A stretch of DNA of 64,000 bases from Algoriphagus aquimarinus (GCF_900112005.1 NZ_FOKK01000016.1:45645-109644); one strand, 5' to 3'. Shown: positions 16,969 through 26,492, counted from the stretch's first letter. The notes: generated from the sequence alone by a model not told the origin. Numbers and translations are program-made.

Positions 16969-18555
16969 ATGCAAAGCCGTTCACACCTCTTCCTTCTCGC
17001 ACTATACGCATTTTCTTTTGCCTGCTCCTCACCTCCAGAAGTAGCAAACTCCTTAAAAGTAACTCCTTATGACATCCATGTAGAACTCGCTTGGAATAAA
17101 AGCCCAAATGCAGATTCTTATGGCGTGTGGGTAAGTATGGATGACGATCATTATACTAGACGATCCGTCTTGGAGGACACGCTATACCTGGATTTTGTAA
17201 ATGATCTGGGGATGGAAATTGATCTGAACTATGAGATCCGAGCTTACTCAGGCGAAGATTCCACCATCGTCGGAAAGGCTGCCACCAAAACACATAAGAT
17301 GACGGACGAGGAGCTGTTGGACATGGTGCAGTTTTATACCTTCCGATACTTCTGGGATGGAGCAGAACCTAATTCTGGGTTGGCCCCTGAGCGCATTCAC
17401 ATGGATGGTGAATACCCTCAAAACGATGCGCATGTAGTAACTACTGGTGGATCTGGCATGGGCATTTTCGGACTTATCTCGGGAATGGAAAGAGGTTGGA
17501 TTACCAGAGAACAGGGGGTTGAGCGATTTGAGAAAATTGCAGGATTTCTGGAAAAAGCTGATCGATTCAAAGGTGTATGGCCACATTGGATCAATGGACA
17601 AACAGGGAAAGTGCAGCCCTTTGGCCAGAAAGATAACGGCGGTGACTTGGTAGAGTCTGCTTTTCTAATCCAAGGGCTAATTGCAGTTCGGGAGTATTTC
17701 AAAGATGGAGATGATAGAGAAAAAGCTGTTGCAAATCGATTAGATCAACTTTGGAAAGATATGGACTGGACTTGGTACACTCGAGACGGTGAGGATGTGC
17801 TTTATTGGCACTGGTCACCAGAATATGACTGGGATATGAACTTCCCACTTGAAGGATACAATGAATGCCTGATCACCTATGTACTTGCAGCTTCCTCTCC
17901 TACGCACACGATTGATGCTGATGTATATCATAAAGGCTGGGCAAGAAGCGGAGGTATCAAATCTGATAAGGAATCTTTTGGCTATGACTTGATTCTAAAG
18001 CATAACGGAGCCGAAGAAATGGGCGGCCCACTTTTTTGGGCTCATTATTCCTATTTGGGTTTAAATCCTATGGGATTGAAAGACCAATATTCAGATTATC
18101 AAAAATTGAATACAAACCATACGCTGATTAATAGAGCTCATGCTGTAAAGAATCCAAATGAATATGCTGGGTATGGCGAGGATCTTTGGGGCTTAACTGC
18201 TTCCTACTCCATCAACGGCTACAATGCGCATTTCCCAGCAAATGACACAGGAGTTATTTCTCCTACAGCCGCTATTTCTTCCATTGTGTACACTCCTGAA
18301 GAATCCCTGAAAGTGATCAAGAATCTCTATTACAATTATGGTAAAAAAGTATTGGGTAGATATGGTTTCTATGATGCAATGAGTCCTGAGCACGATTATT
18401 TCCCAGATCGATATCTCGCCATAGACCAAGGGCCGATGGTCGCTATGATAGAAAATTACAGAACTGGTCTGGGCTGGAAATTATTTATGGGAGCACCCGA
18501 AGTTCAGGAAGGTTTGAAGAAACTTGGTTTTGAAAGTCCGAGTATTTCTAAATAA
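16969..18555 (+). CDS. GH144-type glucoamylase-family lipoprotein (probable endo-beta-1,2-glucanase family)
   Basis: A 528-residue exported protein. A signal peptide ends in a lipobox-like SFACSS, so it is probably a lipoprotein. Residues about 30-105 look like a fibronectin type III domain (WNKSPNADSYGVWVS). From about 115 the chain matches the glycoamylase domain (PF10091/COG5368): FYTFRYFWDGAEPNSGL, TTGGSGMGIFGLISG, and a later DLWGLTAS. Characterised members of this domain family in Bacteroidota are GH144 endo-beta-1,2-glucanases, so the old name glucoamylase may mislead. No SusC/SusD genes adjoin it, so it is not in a visible polysaccharide utilisation locus. A strong terminator follows. 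Confidence 0.83.
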   Translation: MQSRSHLFLLALYAFSFACSSPPEVANSLKVTPYDIHVELAWNKSPNADSYGVWVSMDDDHYTRRSVLEDTLYLDFVNDLGMEIDLNYEIRAYSGEDSTIVGKAATKTHKMTDEELLDMVQFYTFRYFWDGAEPNSGLAPERIHMDGEYPQNDAHVVTTGGSGMGIFGLISGMERGWITREQGVERFEKIAGFLEKADRFKGVWPHWINGQTGKVQPFGQKDNGGDLVESAFLIQGLIAVREYFKDGDDREKAVANRLDQLWKDMDWTWYTRDGEDVLYWHWSPEYDWDMNFPLEGYNECLITYVLAASSPTHTIDADVYHKGWARSGGIKSDKESFGYDLILKHNGAEEMGGPLFWAHYSYLGLNPMGLKDQYSDYQKLNTNHTLINRAHAVKNPNEYAGYGEDLWGLTASYSINGYNAHFPANDTGVISPTAAISSIVYTPEESLKVIKNLYYNYGKKVLGRYGFYDAMSPEHDYFPDRYLAIDQGPMVAMIENYRTGLGWKLFMGAPEVQEGLKKLGFESPSISK

Positions 18556-18613
18556 TACAATTCGAGTTTATTCCACATCGACTTTGCTCGGTGACCAGAA
18601 GAAAGAATATTAT

Positions 18614-18667
18614 AAGAGAGAAAAGAAGTGCGGCATAGCTGCACTTCTTTCCTCTCTTCTTTTTATC
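18614..18667 (+). terminator. Long-stem terminator after the GH144-type gene
   Basis: A 17-18 bp stem with one mismatch (AAGAGAG-A-AAAGAAGTGC against GCACTTCTTT-C-CTCTCTT), a 9-nt loop and a T-rich tail, about 60 bp after the stop codon. Confidence 0.85.
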
Positions 18668-18738
18668 GTGTTAATATGGTGACTAAGATTATGGAAGTCA
18701 TTTTTATAGAGTAATGATTGAAGTTCAATTTCGGCAAT

Positions 18739-18756
18739 CCCCCTTTCCAAAGGGGG
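18739..18756. repeat. Short GC hairpin (CCCCCTTT/AAAGGGGG)
   Basis: A perfect 8-bp inverted repeat with a 2-nt spacer, followed by CTAGGGGGAT. It lies in the leader of the nitrilase gene, and sequences of this shape are common intergenic repeats in bacteria. Confidence 0.55.
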
Positions 18757-18785
18757 CTAGGGGGATTTCTTTTTGTTACCTTAAT

Positions 18786-18793
18786 TAATTTTG
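18786..18793 (+). promoter_or_regulatory. Possible -7 box (TAATTTTG) for the nitrilase gene
   Basis: An exact TAnnTTTG match 44 bp before the chosen ATG at 18838. No good TTG is seen at the -33 distance, so confidence is low. Confidence 0.35.
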
Positions 18794-18837
18794 ATCCAAG
18801 ATCACATTCTGGTAATTTCCGATCAAACTTGAATCCC

Positions 18838-19791
18838 ATGAATTCTTCCAATCTTCTGAAAGTAGCCCTTGCCCAGATTTCACCCGTTTGGCTTGACAAA
18901 GCAGCCACACTTGAAAAAGTGAAAACGTCCATCACAGACGCAGCAGCTCAAGGTTGTGAGTTGGTTGTTTTCGGAGAAGGTTTAGTACCGGGTTATCCAT
19001 TTTGGCTTTCGATGACAAATGGAACTGCATGGGATGATAAAATCCAAAAGGAGATCCACGCACATTACTTAAGGAATGCCGTTCAGATCGAGAGTGGAGA
19101 TTTGTTAGAAATTCAGGACTTAGCAAAAAAGCTCAAAATCGCCATCTACTTGGGGATTATTGAAAGACCAATTGACCGAGGTGGCCACAGCATTTATTGC
19201 TCGTTGGTGTATATCAATTCCGACGGGGAGATTAAATCCGTTCATCGTAAACTCCAACCTACCTTCGAAGAGCGGCTGACTTGGGCTCCTGGCGATGGGA
19301 ATGGACTTCAAGTGCATCCCTTGAAGGATTTTACTGTTGGAGGTTTGAATTGCTGGGAAAATTGGATGCCGCTAGCAAGGACAGCACTGTATGGTTTGGG
19401 CGAAAATCTACATATAGCAGTTTGGCCGGGAGCTGTTAGAAATACAGAAAACATCACTCGCATGATCGCTCAGGAAAGCAGGTCTTTTGTGATCTCTGTT
19501 TCCAGTTTGATGCGGAAATCAGACTTTCCATCTGACACACCACATTTGGATGTAATTCTTGAAAATGCTCCTGAAGTCTTGGCCGATGGAGGTTCCTGCA
19601 TTGCTGGGCCGGATGGTAAGTGGATCCTAGAACCTGTCGCAAATACCGAAGGTCTTTTGATAGAAACCTTAGATTTTAACCGGGTATTGGAAGAGCGCCA
19701 GAACTTTGATGCGGTTGGGCATTATTCACGGCCAGATGTGTTGCAATTGAATGTCAATCGAGAGCGGCAGACCAGTGTGAAATTTGTTTAA
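18838..19791 (+). CDS. Nitrilase (carbon-nitrogen hydrolase superfamily)
   Basis: A 317-residue cytosolic enzyme that should hydrolyse a nitrile to the carboxylic acid and ammonia. The catalytic triad is visible: Glu47 (FGEGLVPGYP), Lys138 (VHRKLQPTFEERLTW) and Cys172 in GGLNCWENWMPLAR. The last segment fits the PROSITE nitrilase active-site pattern (G-[GAQ]-x2-C-[WA]-E-[NH]-x2-[PST]) fully, which favours a true nitrilase over amidase branches. The frame is open for 40 more codons upstream, but those cross a GC hairpin and are not protein-like, so the ATG at 18838 is preferred. It is a single gene; the natural substrate is unknown. Confidence 0.9.
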   Translation: MNSSNLLKVALAQISPVWLDKAATLEKVKTSITDAAAQGCELVVFGEGLVPGYPFWLSMTNGTAWDDKIQKEIHAHYLRNAVQIESGDLLEIQDLAKKLKIAIYLGIIERPIDRGGHSIYCSLVYINSDGEIKSVHRKLQPTFEERLTWAPGDGNGLQVHPLKDFTVGGLNCWENWMPLARTALYGLGENLHIAVWPGAVRNTENITRMIAQESRSFVISVSSLMRKSDFPSDTPHLDVILENAPEVLADGGSCIAGPDGKWILEPVANTEGLLIETLDFNRVLEERQNFDAVGHYSRPDVLQLNVNRERQTSVKFV

Positions 19792-20093
19792 CCGACAGTA
19801 GAAAGGAAATTGTCAATGTTCAAATTCAATGGTTAATTTTCAATTTGCCTAATCGTGATTGTATCACGGCGAATTTCAATTTATAGCTTCGACTTCCTGC
19901 CTACCGGACAGGCAGGAGCTCAGGTTGACTCAATTAAACATCATACTGTAATAAAACATTTCAGTAAACCGCCTGCATCTCTCTGCGAAACCTCTGCGCT
20001 CAATGCGGTTACAAACCCCTTAAAAAAACCTTTAATTTCCACATACCTAGCTATTTCCCTAGATGTGAATGGAATTGAATCTATTTTTGACGT
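19792..20093. other. Intergenic region with a short palindrome before the UbiA gene
   Basis: About 300 bp without a gene. It contains the hairpin CCTGCC-TACCGGA-GGCAGG type element near 19897-19917 and an AATGTTCAAATTCAATGG segment that resembles the start of the long hairpin repeats. A TATTTTTG at 20082-20089 sits too close to the UbiA ATG to be a normal promoter. Confidence 0.5.
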
Positions 20094-20966
20094 ATGAACA
20101 CCCTAACTGTGGACAGAACGATTTCCATCCGAGGACTTTTTCGGATCAGCAGACCGATCAATCTGCTGATGGTAGGTTTCGCACAGTTAATGACAGCTTA
20201 CTTTTTAGTCAGAACTACCACTTCAGGATTGCCAGTCTTCCACGACTACAAGCTCTATTTAATCGTGATTTCTACGATTTTGATCACCGCAGCTGGCTAC
20301 ATGATCAATGACTATTACGATGTCAAAATCGACTATGTCAATCGACCACAGAATGTAGTGGTAGGCAAAGGTATCAAGAGAAGAGTGGTCATTTTGCTTC
20401 ATACGATTTTGAATTTCACCGCAATCGGTCTAGGCTATCTAGTAAGTCCTACAATCGCTTTAATCAATTTCGGCGCTGCATTTCTGCTTTGGCTGTATAG
20501 CAACCAACTTAAAAGAGAGCCATTCATAGGGAATTTCACCGTAGCCTTACTCACAGGCGTTTCCATCTATTTGATTGGGTTCTATTTTCAAAAATCAGAG
20601 CTCCTAGTACTTACTTACGCCATTTTCGCCTTCTTCCTCAATCTCATTCGGGAGATCATCAAAGACATAGAAGATCGACAGGGAGACAGAAAACACGGTT
20701 GTCGTACATTGCCGATTGTAATTGGTTTTCGCAGGACAAAGTCTGTTATTTTCCTTATCGCCGCCGTATTTGTCTGTGCCATATTGGTGGTGACTTTCAA
20801 ATTGAACCGCCCCATGATTTTTATCTATTTCGGTGGGCTAGGAATTTTTTTCACCTATTTCATGTACCGAATTTACATTGCTGATCGAAAAGATCACTTC
20901 ACCAAACTAAGTGCAATGGCTAAGGTATTGATGCTGGTTGGGACGCTGAGCATGGGATTATTGTAG
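20094..20966 (+). CDS. UbiA-family prenyltransferase (geranylgeranylglycerol-phosphate synthase-like)
   Basis: A 290-residue membrane protein with about eight helices and both Asp-rich motifs of the UbiA family: NDYYDVKIDYVNRP (72-85) and KDIEDRQGDRKHGCRTLPI. These bind the prenyl diphosphate through magnesium. The combination ND-x3-D and the polar KHGCRTLP tail is like the (S)-2,3-di-O-geranylgeranylglyceryl phosphate synthase/digeranylgeranyl group often annotated in Bacteroidota, but menaquinone or heme-A prenyltransferases are relatives. The acceptor is not decided by sequence. It is a single gene, followed 168 bp later by proB. Confidence 0.85.
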   Translation: MNTLTVDRTISIRGLFRISRPINLLMVGFAQLMTAYFLVRTTTSGLPVFHDYKLYLIVISTILITAAGYMINDYYDVKIDYVNRPQNVVVGKGIKRRVVILLHTILNFTAIGLGYLVSPTIALINFGAAFLLWLYSNQLKREPFIGNFTVALLTGVSIYLIGFYFQKSELLVLTYAIFAFFLNLIREIIKDIEDRQGDRKHGCRTLPIVIGFRRTKSVIFLIAAVFVCAILVVTFKLNRPMIFIYFGGLGIFFTYFMYRIYIADRKDHFTKLSAMAKVLMLVGTLSMGLL

Positions 20967-20971
20967 GTGGG

Positions 20972-21072
20972 ATTTACGAATTACGATTTACGACATCTCC
21001 TATAATGGATGCCTATATGGTATAGCAAGGCATCAATGACCAATTTGACCTCGTAAATCTGAATTCGTAAAT
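20972..21072. repeat. Inverted-repeat element between the UbiA gene and proB
   Basis: Two 22-bp arms (20972-20993, ATTTACGAATTACGATTTAC..., and 21051-21072) are reverse complements apart from about three central bases and enclose 57 bp. No gene is inside. It could form a hairpin or be a degenerate small mobile element. Confidence 0.6.
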
Positions 21073-21135
21073 GAAACAGTATCTTCTTTAGCAATTCCAC
21101 ATCATTTCCTCTATTTTCAGGCAAATTTCTCAATC

Positions 21136-22218
21136 ATGCTAGACAGCAAATTACTTGTAATCAAGATCGGGTCAAATGTCCTGACTCAGGAAAATGGACT
21201 TCCTGATTTGGAGCGTATGGAGAAACTTGTGGCGCAAATCCAGCATTTGACCTCTCTTGGGAAGAAAATCGTACTCGTAAGCTCAGGGGCAGTAGCTTTT
21301 GGGCGACAGGCCATTCCACTTCCTGAGAAACTTAATCCTGTGATCAAAAAGCAAATTTGGGCTTCCACAGGGCAAATCCGCTTAATCAATCAATACCAAA
21401 ACTTCTTCGAAAAGCATAAGCAGCACGTTGCACAGATCTTGGTGACCAAGGAGGATTTTCGTGACAGAAAGCATTTCCTGAACATGAAGAACTGCGTGCA
21501 AGCCTTGCTTTCACAGGGTATTTTGCCCATCATCAATGAAAATGACACGGTCACGATCACCGAGTTGATGTTCACGGATAACGATGAACTGGCAAGCCTA
21601 GCCGCTGCGATGATCAATGCAGACACGATGATGTTACTGACAAATGTGGACGGGATTTTCACTGGAAATCCATCTGATCCAAGTTCGGAACTCATAGAAA
21701 AAGTATCTTCCAGCATGCCCGAAGTGTCTAATTACATTTCTGCTTCCAAGTCATCATTTGGTCGCGGCGGGATGCTCACCAAATATGCCATGGCAAAGAA
21801 ATCTGCTGATCTCGGCATTCAAGTGATTATTGCTAATGGCAAGCGGGAGAATGTATTGGGAGAATTTGCTGACAAAAGCTTGCGATGTACTTGGTTTGAA
21901 CCCCAAAAAGCAAAGCATGGCGCGAAGAAATGGCTGGCTCACGGTGAACAGTATTACGTGGGTGAAGTTACCATCAATGAGGGTGCAAAAAGCTCCCTCA
22001 CTGCTGAAGTGATCCGAAGTCTTCTACCGATAGGAATTATTAAACTCGAAGGAGAGTTCTCCAAGGGAGACATCCTGCTGATCCGCGATGAATCCGGACA
22101 CAAAATCGGTCTCGGCAGAGCGGAATATTCCTCCAAAGTAGCCAATGATCGCATTGGCCAAAAGAACCAAAAAGCATTAATTCACTACGATTACCTCTAT
22201 ATTTTCGATCATGACTGA
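21136..22218 (+). CDS. proB: Glutamate 5-kinase
   Basis: A 360-residue enzyme that phosphorylates L-glutamate with ATP in the first step of proline synthesis. The amino-acid kinase domain starts VIKIGSNVL, has [11 protein letters not shown] and the substrate loop [12 protein letters not shown], and a GRGGMLTK segment near residue 215. A C-terminal PUA domain (about 275-355) is present, so it is the long form. Its stop overlaps the proA start (ATGACTGA, 8 bp), which couples translation of the two proline genes. Confidence 0.95.
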   Translation: MLDSKLLVIKIGSNVLTQENGLPDLERMEKLVAQIQHLTSLGKKIVLVSSGAVAFGRQAIPLPEKLNPVIKKQIWASTGQIRLINQYQNFFEKHKQHVAQILVTKEDFRDRKHFLNMKNCVQALLSQGILPIINENDTVTITELMFTDNDELASLAAAMINADTMMLLTNVDGIFTGNPSDPSSELIEKVSSSMPEVSNYISASKSSFGRGGMLTKYAMAKKSADLGIQVIIANGKRENVLGEFADKSLRCTWFEPQKAKHGAKKWLAHGEQYYVGEVTINEGAKSSLTAEVIRSLLPIGIIKLEGEFSKGDILLIRDESGHKIGLGRAEYSSKVANDRIGQKNQKALIHYDYLYIFDHD

Positions 22219-23452
22219 GTACCAACATATATTTGAAGGAGTAAAAAAAGGAGCTAGAAAACTTACTGGACTCAGCAATGAGAAAGTCAATCAGGTCTTG
22301 CATAACCTAGCGATTTTGGCGGTGGAAAACACTTATTTTCTCTTAGAAGAAAATCAAAAAGACCTAGATCGCATGGAGCAGGACAATCCCATGTATGATC
22401 GATTATTGCTTACCGAAGATCGAATCCAGAATATCGCTGGAGAGATCATCCAAGTGAGCGCTTTACCAAGTCCTTTACATCATGTACTGGAAAGTAAAAC
22501 GCTGGAAAACGGGCTTTCTCTGGAGAAAACTACCGTACCTCTCGGCGTGATAGGAATCATCTACGAAGCTAGGCCAAATGTAACTTTTGATGTGTTCACC
22601 TTGGCTTTGAAGTCCGGTAACGGCTTGGTGCTGAAAGGCGGTTCGGATGCCGATTTCTCCAATCGCGCGATCATGAGTTTGATTCATCAGGTACTTGAAC
22701 TTAATGAATTACCGACTTCAGCATTCCAACTTTTACCTGCGGATCGAGCAGCGACTAAAGCGCTTTTGGAAGCAGTTGGCTTTGTGGATGTGATTATACC
22801 ACGCGGTTCTCAGGGCTTAATCAATTTCGTGAGAGAAAATGCAAAAGTGCCTGTAATCGAAACAGGAGCTGGAATCGTGCATACATATGTCGATGAATCT
22901 GCGGATCTGGAAAAGGCTAAGCAAATCATCTTCAATGCCAAAACCCGTAGGCCTAGCGTCTGTAACTCTCTAGATTGCCTAGTAATTCATGAAAGTCACC
23001 TATCAGCCTTAAATGATTTAATCCAACCTATGCTGGAAAGCAAGGTTCAGGTTTATGCGGATGAGAAAGCCTATGAAGCTTTGAATTCCAGTGAACTGAT
23101 TTCAAAAGCTGATGAATCACATTTCGGAACAGAATTTCTCGGACTCAAACTAGCTATCAAAACCGTAGCAAATCTGGATGAGGCACTGGATCATATTGAA
23201 GCCTATTCGTCCAAGCATTCCGAAGCTATTGTCGCAGAAAACCAAGAAACCATTAATAGATTCCTACTGGAAGTAGATGCAGCGGCTGTTTATGCAAATG
23301 CATCCACAGCATTCACGGACGGCGCACAATTCGGACTTGGAGCCGAAATCGGCATAAGCACCCAAAAATTTCACGCTCGTGGCCCAATGGCGCTGAAAGA
23401 ACTATGTAGCTATAAGTGGATCGTGCGAGGAAATGGGCAAGTGAGGAGCTGA
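22211..23452 (+). CDS. proA: Gamma-glutamyl phosphate reductase
   Basis: A 413-residue NADPH-dependent reductase for the second step of proline synthesis. It shows the ProA motifs [30 protein letters not shown], the catalytic cysteine context [13 protein letters not shown] and [21 protein letters not shown] near the C-terminus. It is coupled with proB by an 8-bp overlap; a hairpin lies about 120 bp downstream. Confidence 0.96.
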   Translation: MTEYQHIFEGVKKGARKLTGLSNEKVNQVLHNLAILAVENTYFLLEENQKDLDRMEQDNPMYDRLLLTEDRIQNIAGEIIQVSALPSPLHHVLESKTLENGLSLEKTTVPLGVIGIIYEARPNVTFDVFTLALKSGNGLVLKGGSDADFSNRAIMSLIHQVLELNELPTSAFQLLPADRAATKALLEAVGFVDVIIPRGSQGLINFVRENAKVPVIETGAGIVHTYVDESADLEKAKQIIFNAKTRRPSVCNSLDCLVIHESHLSALNDLIQPMLESKVQVYADEKAYEALNSSELISKADESHFGTEFLGLKLAIKTVANLDEALDHIEAYSSKHSEAIVAENQETINRFLLEVDAAAVYANASTAFTDGAQFGLGAEIGISTQKFHARGPMALKELCSYKWIVRGNGQVRS

Positions 23453-23569
23453 GGTTAGTTGCTGGTTTTTGGTTGTTGGTTCCCTACTTCGACATTCATA
23501 ATTCATTATTTGATATTGGAAGATCGAAGAATATGTATGCCTTGTTGAATTGAAAAGAAAGCGACCCTA

Positions 23570-23602
23570 AAACCTTCGAGGTTTTGTAAACCTCAAAGGT
23601 TT
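23570..23602 (+). terminator. Terminator-like hairpin after proBA
   Basis: A 15-bp arm (AAACCTTCGAGGTTT) pairs with AAACCTCAAAGGTTT with one mismatch around a TGT loop. It lacks a strong T-run, and this sequence type is also a widespread intergenic repeat in Bacteroidota, so it may be either. Confidence 0.5.
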
Positions 23603-23678
23603 AAAACAAATTGCGTCATCGCGTCTTTACAGGAGAATTCCCTTAATTTCGCATCACCCCATCAAAATCTCATATCCC

Positions 23679-24236
23679 TTGAAACGTCTCGCAATCTTAG
23701 CCTCTGGATCTGGCAGTAATGCTGAAAAGATCATGGCCCATTTCCAGAATTCCGAAATAGCAGAAATTGCATTGGTTGCCTCCAATAAGGCTGAAGCTTT
23801 TGTGCTGGAGCGGGCAAAGAAATTCGAAGTTCCTAGGTTTACCTTTTCCCGAAAGGAAATGGACGCAGGTGTTTTACTGGAGAAATTACAGGAAGAAAAC
23901 ATCGATTGGGTGATTCTAGCTGGTTTTTTACTAAAAATCCCAGTGGAATTGACGAGAGCTTTCCCTGATAGAATGGTCAATATTCACCCAGCTCTTTTGC
24001 CAAAATACGGAGGAAAAGGAATGTATGGAAGCTTCGTCCATGAAGCCGTAAAAGCTGCTGGAGACACCGAAACTGGCATCACTATACACTTGGTCAACGA
24101 AAATTACGATGAGGGAAGAATCGTTTTTCAGGCATCTACCCCAGTTACTTCAGAGGACACTCCCGATTCCATCGCAGATAAAGTACATGCCTTGGAGCAT
24201 AAGCATTTCCCAGAGGTGATCGAAGGACTGTTGTAG
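23679..24236 (+). CDS. purN: Phosphoribosylglycinamide formyltransferase
   Basis: A 185-residue formyltransferase for the third step of purine synthesis, which uses 10-formyl-tetrahydrofolate. It has the start KRLAILASGSGSNAEKI, the catalytic region VNIHPALLPKYGGKGMYG and ETGITIHLVNENYDEGRIV. The start codon is TTG: no in-frame ATG or GTG lies near the conserved N-terminus, and this TTG gives the family's normal length. It is a single gene. Confidence 0.94.
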   Translation: MKRLAILASGSGSNAEKIMAHFQNSEIAEIALVASNKAEAFVLERAKKFEVPRFTFSRKEMDAGVLLEKLQEENIDWVILAGFLLKIPVELTRAFPDRMVNIHPALLPKYGGKGMYGSFVHEAVKAAGDTETGITIHLVNENYDEGRIVFQASTPVTSEDTPDSIADKVHALEHKHFPEVIEGLL

Positions 24237-24327
24237 TCAAGTTGAAAAACATTCAGTCGCCTATACTACACGCTATCTTTAAAAGCTTACTAACAGTAAA
24301 TATTTTTTGATATAAGTAATATTTTTA

Positions 24328-24356
24328 TTGTTTATCAATAAAAATAGCTATGTTTG
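24328..24356 (+). promoter_or_regulatory. Promoter of the DUF2975-HTH operon
   Basis: TTG at 24328-24330, an 18-bp spacer, then TATGTTTG at 24349-24356. This matches the Bacteroidota sigma-A consensus (-33 TTG, -7 TAnnTTTG) exactly and lies 25 bp before the ATG. Confidence 0.7.
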
Positions 24357-24381
24357 AGCATTGGTTTAAACATCTACTGCT

Positions 24382-24930
24382 ATGTCTATCAAAACAGATT
24401 ACCTTCTCAAAGCCCTTCATGTCATTTCATGGATCATATTCATTGGTCTCTGCATCGAAGCAGGTGGCTTCTTAGTCAATGCTGTTATGACAATTCTACT
24501 CAAGCCAGAGGCCGCAAGCAAATTCTGGATGGAGGTAGATTTATCGGAACTGTATAGGTACAACGACAGTCATTTCATCACGGTGACTTCGCTGATGGTA
24601 ATTGTATCCGTATTGAGAGCTATCCTATTTTATAGGATAGTGAAGTTATTTCATGACAAAAAATTCGACCTCTCCCAGCCCTTCAATGAGGCAACAAGAG
24701 GCTTTATTCAAACCATCGCATACTTGGCTTTAGGAGTTGGCCTTTTTTCCTACGGGGGAGCAAAATATGCTTTAAACCTAATAGCTCAAGGAGTAGCTAT
24801 CCCAGATCTATACTACTTAAGGCTAGGAGGAGCAGATGTGTGGATTTTTATGGGGATTATATTGTTAATTATCGCTTCGATTTTCAAAAAAGGAATAGAA
24901 TTGCAAACCGAAAACGACTTAACTGTATAA
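24382..24930 (+). CDS. DUF2975 membrane protein
   Basis: A 182-residue protein with four predicted membrane helices (about 10-38, 68-92, 110-133, 148-170), typical of DUF2975. The conserved neighbour is a small Cro/C1-type regulator, here 3 bp downstream. The pair is widespread; its function is not established, although such membrane proteins are suspected to hold or sense for the HTH partner. A clear promoter lies upstream. Confidence 0.83.
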   Translation: MSIKTDYLLKALHVISWIIFIGLCIEAGGFLVNAVMTILLKPEAASKFWMEVDLSELYRYNDSHFITVTSLMVIVSVLRAILFYRIVKLFHDKKFDLSQPFNEATRGFIQTIAYLALGVGLFSYGGAKYALNLIAQGVAIPDLYYLRLGGADVWIFMGIILLIIASIFKKGIELQTENDLTV

Positions 24931-24933
24931 GCC

Positions 24934-25137
24934 ATGTCTATAATCGTAAACCTAGATGTAATGATGGCAAAGCGGAAAATGTCGTTGAACGAACTTTCAG
25001 AGAAAGTAGAGTTAACGCTTTCCAACCTTTCCATTTTGAAAACTGGTAAGGCCAAAGCAATCCGATTCACAACCTTAGAAGCTATTTGCAAAGCGCTGGA
25101 TTGCCAGCCTGGAGACATCCTAGAATTCAGAGAATGA
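24934..25137 (+). CDS. Small Cro/C1-type helix-turn-helix regulator
   Basis: A 67-residue protein that is almost entirely one HTH_3/XRE domain, with MSLNELSEKVELTLSNLSIL and a C-terminal ALDCQPGDILEF, as in the YozG family. It is translated right after the DUF2975 gene (3-bp gap) and probably regulates that operon. It has no other domain. Confidence 0.88.
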   Translation: MSIIVNLDVMMAKRKMSLNELSEKVELTLSNLSILKTGKAKAIRFTTLEAICKALDCQPGDILEFRE

Positions 25138-25162
25138 ACTTGAAATAATAGTATAAAGCCTT

Positions 25163-26335
25163 TTAAGCAGCCTCTTTCTGGGTGATTTTATCCACCACCA
25201 AAGCGATAGCGCCATCACCCGTCACGTTGCAAGCCGTGCCAAAACTGTCCATTGCGATATAAAGAGCGATCATCAAACCGATCATTTCTTCGCTGAAACC
25301 TAGCATGGATTGTAGCACACCAATTGCCGCCATAATCGCTCCACCTGGCACTCCAGGAGCAGCTACCATCGCAACGCCAAGCATAAAAATAAACCCGGCA
25401 AACATCCCGAAGTCATAAGGAACTCCTTCCAGAATCATCAAAGCCATGGCACATGCCGTGATTTTCATAATACTTCCAGAAAGGTGAATTGTAGCACAAA
25501 GCGGAATCACAAACCCAGCGATCTTTGGAGAAACTCCATTCTTTTCTGCCTGCTCCAACGTAACCGGAATCGTCGCTGCAGAGGACTGTGTTCCCAATGC
25601 TGTGAAATAAGCCGGCATCATGGTAGCCAACAGTTTAAACGGGTTTTTCTTTACTATCGCACCTGTGATCACATACTGCAAAATCAATAGGAAAATGTGC
25701 ATCGCAAAGATTACTCCGATGATATTGAGGAATACAGAAAGGATGGAATAAACCTGCCCACTGTAAGCCATATTTGCAAAAATCCCTAAAATGAAAATCG
25801 GCAAAAGTGGTACAATCACATTCTCGATCACTTGCATAATAATGGTCTCAAAATTCTTAACCACTTTTTTCAACATGGAATTCTCCTGATAGGAAAGACC
25901 CAAGCCAATCACAAAAGCCAATACCAAAGCCGACATCACATCGATCACAGCAGGAATAGTAATGCTGAAATAAGGAATTAGATACTTTCCACCCTCAGTG
26001 ATTTCCGCAGCTTCATTCACATGAGAAGCTAATAAGGAAGGGAAAATAGTAGAGGAAGTGAAATAGCTCATAAACCCAGAAAATAGTGTGGATCCATAAG
26101 CGATAGCTGCGGTGATAAGCAACAATCTACCAGCACCTTTACCAAGATCCGAAATGGCCGGCATGATCAGCCCTAGTATGATCAAAGGAATGGCAAAGTT
26201 GAGGAATTGACCAAAAAACGCATTGAACGTAGCAAAAATCCTGTTGATAGATTCAGGCAGATAAAGTCCGGAAACTATACCCAAAACAATGGCGATAAAT
26301 ACTTTAAAAAGGAGATTGGAGAATAATTGCTTCAT
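25163..26335 (-). CDS. Dicarboxylate/amino acid:cation symporter (SLC1/DAACS family)
   Basis: A 390-residue inner-membrane symporter. It has the SLC1 fold signatures: a serine-rich hairpin region (TALGTQSSAATIPVTLEQ), the later PLCATIHLSGSIMKI segment, VAAPGVPGGAIMAA and DSFGTACNVTGDGAIALVV. It probably imports C4-dicarboxylates or acidic amino acids with sodium or protons; the NVTGD motif is the family's substrate/cation site. It is a single gene, convergent with the HTH gene. Confidence 0.92.
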   Translation of the reverse strand: MKQLFSNLLFKVFIAIVLGIVSGLYLPESINRIFATFNAFFGQFLNFAIPLIILGLIMPAISDLGKGAGRLLLITAAIAYGSTLFSGFMSYFTSSTIFPSLLASHVNEAAEITEGGKYLIPYFSITIPAVIDVMSALVLAFVIGLGLSYQENSMLKKVVKNFETIIMQVIENVIVPLLPIFILGIFANMAYSGQVYSILSVFLNIIGVIFAMHIFLLILQYVITGAIVKKNPFKLLATMMPAYFTALGTQSSAATIPVTLEQAEKNGVSPKIAGFVIPLCATIHLSGSIMKITACAMALMILEGVPYDFGMFAGFIFMLGVAMVAAPGVPGGAIMAAIGVLQSMLGFSEEMIGLMIALYIAMDSFGTACNVTGDGAIALVVDKITQKEAA

Positions 26336-26492
26336 ATTTTAACTTGAATTCTGACTTTGTACGCCCTATTTACCCTTACTGGATATGAGTTTGCTAAGAT
26401 AGAAGGAAAGCAGTCTTTCAGCCTAAAGGCCGGTGAATTATTAACAGCTTTACCACATCTTCCCTACCTTTACCGATCAAAACCCAGTACAA

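Noticed and set aside
18663..18935. 90-residue minus-strand frame
   Set aside because: It overlaps the nitrilase start and crosses the GC hairpin; no protein features.
20082..20089. TATTTTTG as promoter of the UbiA gene
   Set aside because: Only 4 bp before the ATG with no -33 match; would require a leaderless mRNA.
24382..25137. Toxin-antitoxin pair
   Set aside because: The membrane partner is the conserved DUF2975 protein with four helices, not a small toxin; the HTH gene follows rather than precedes it.
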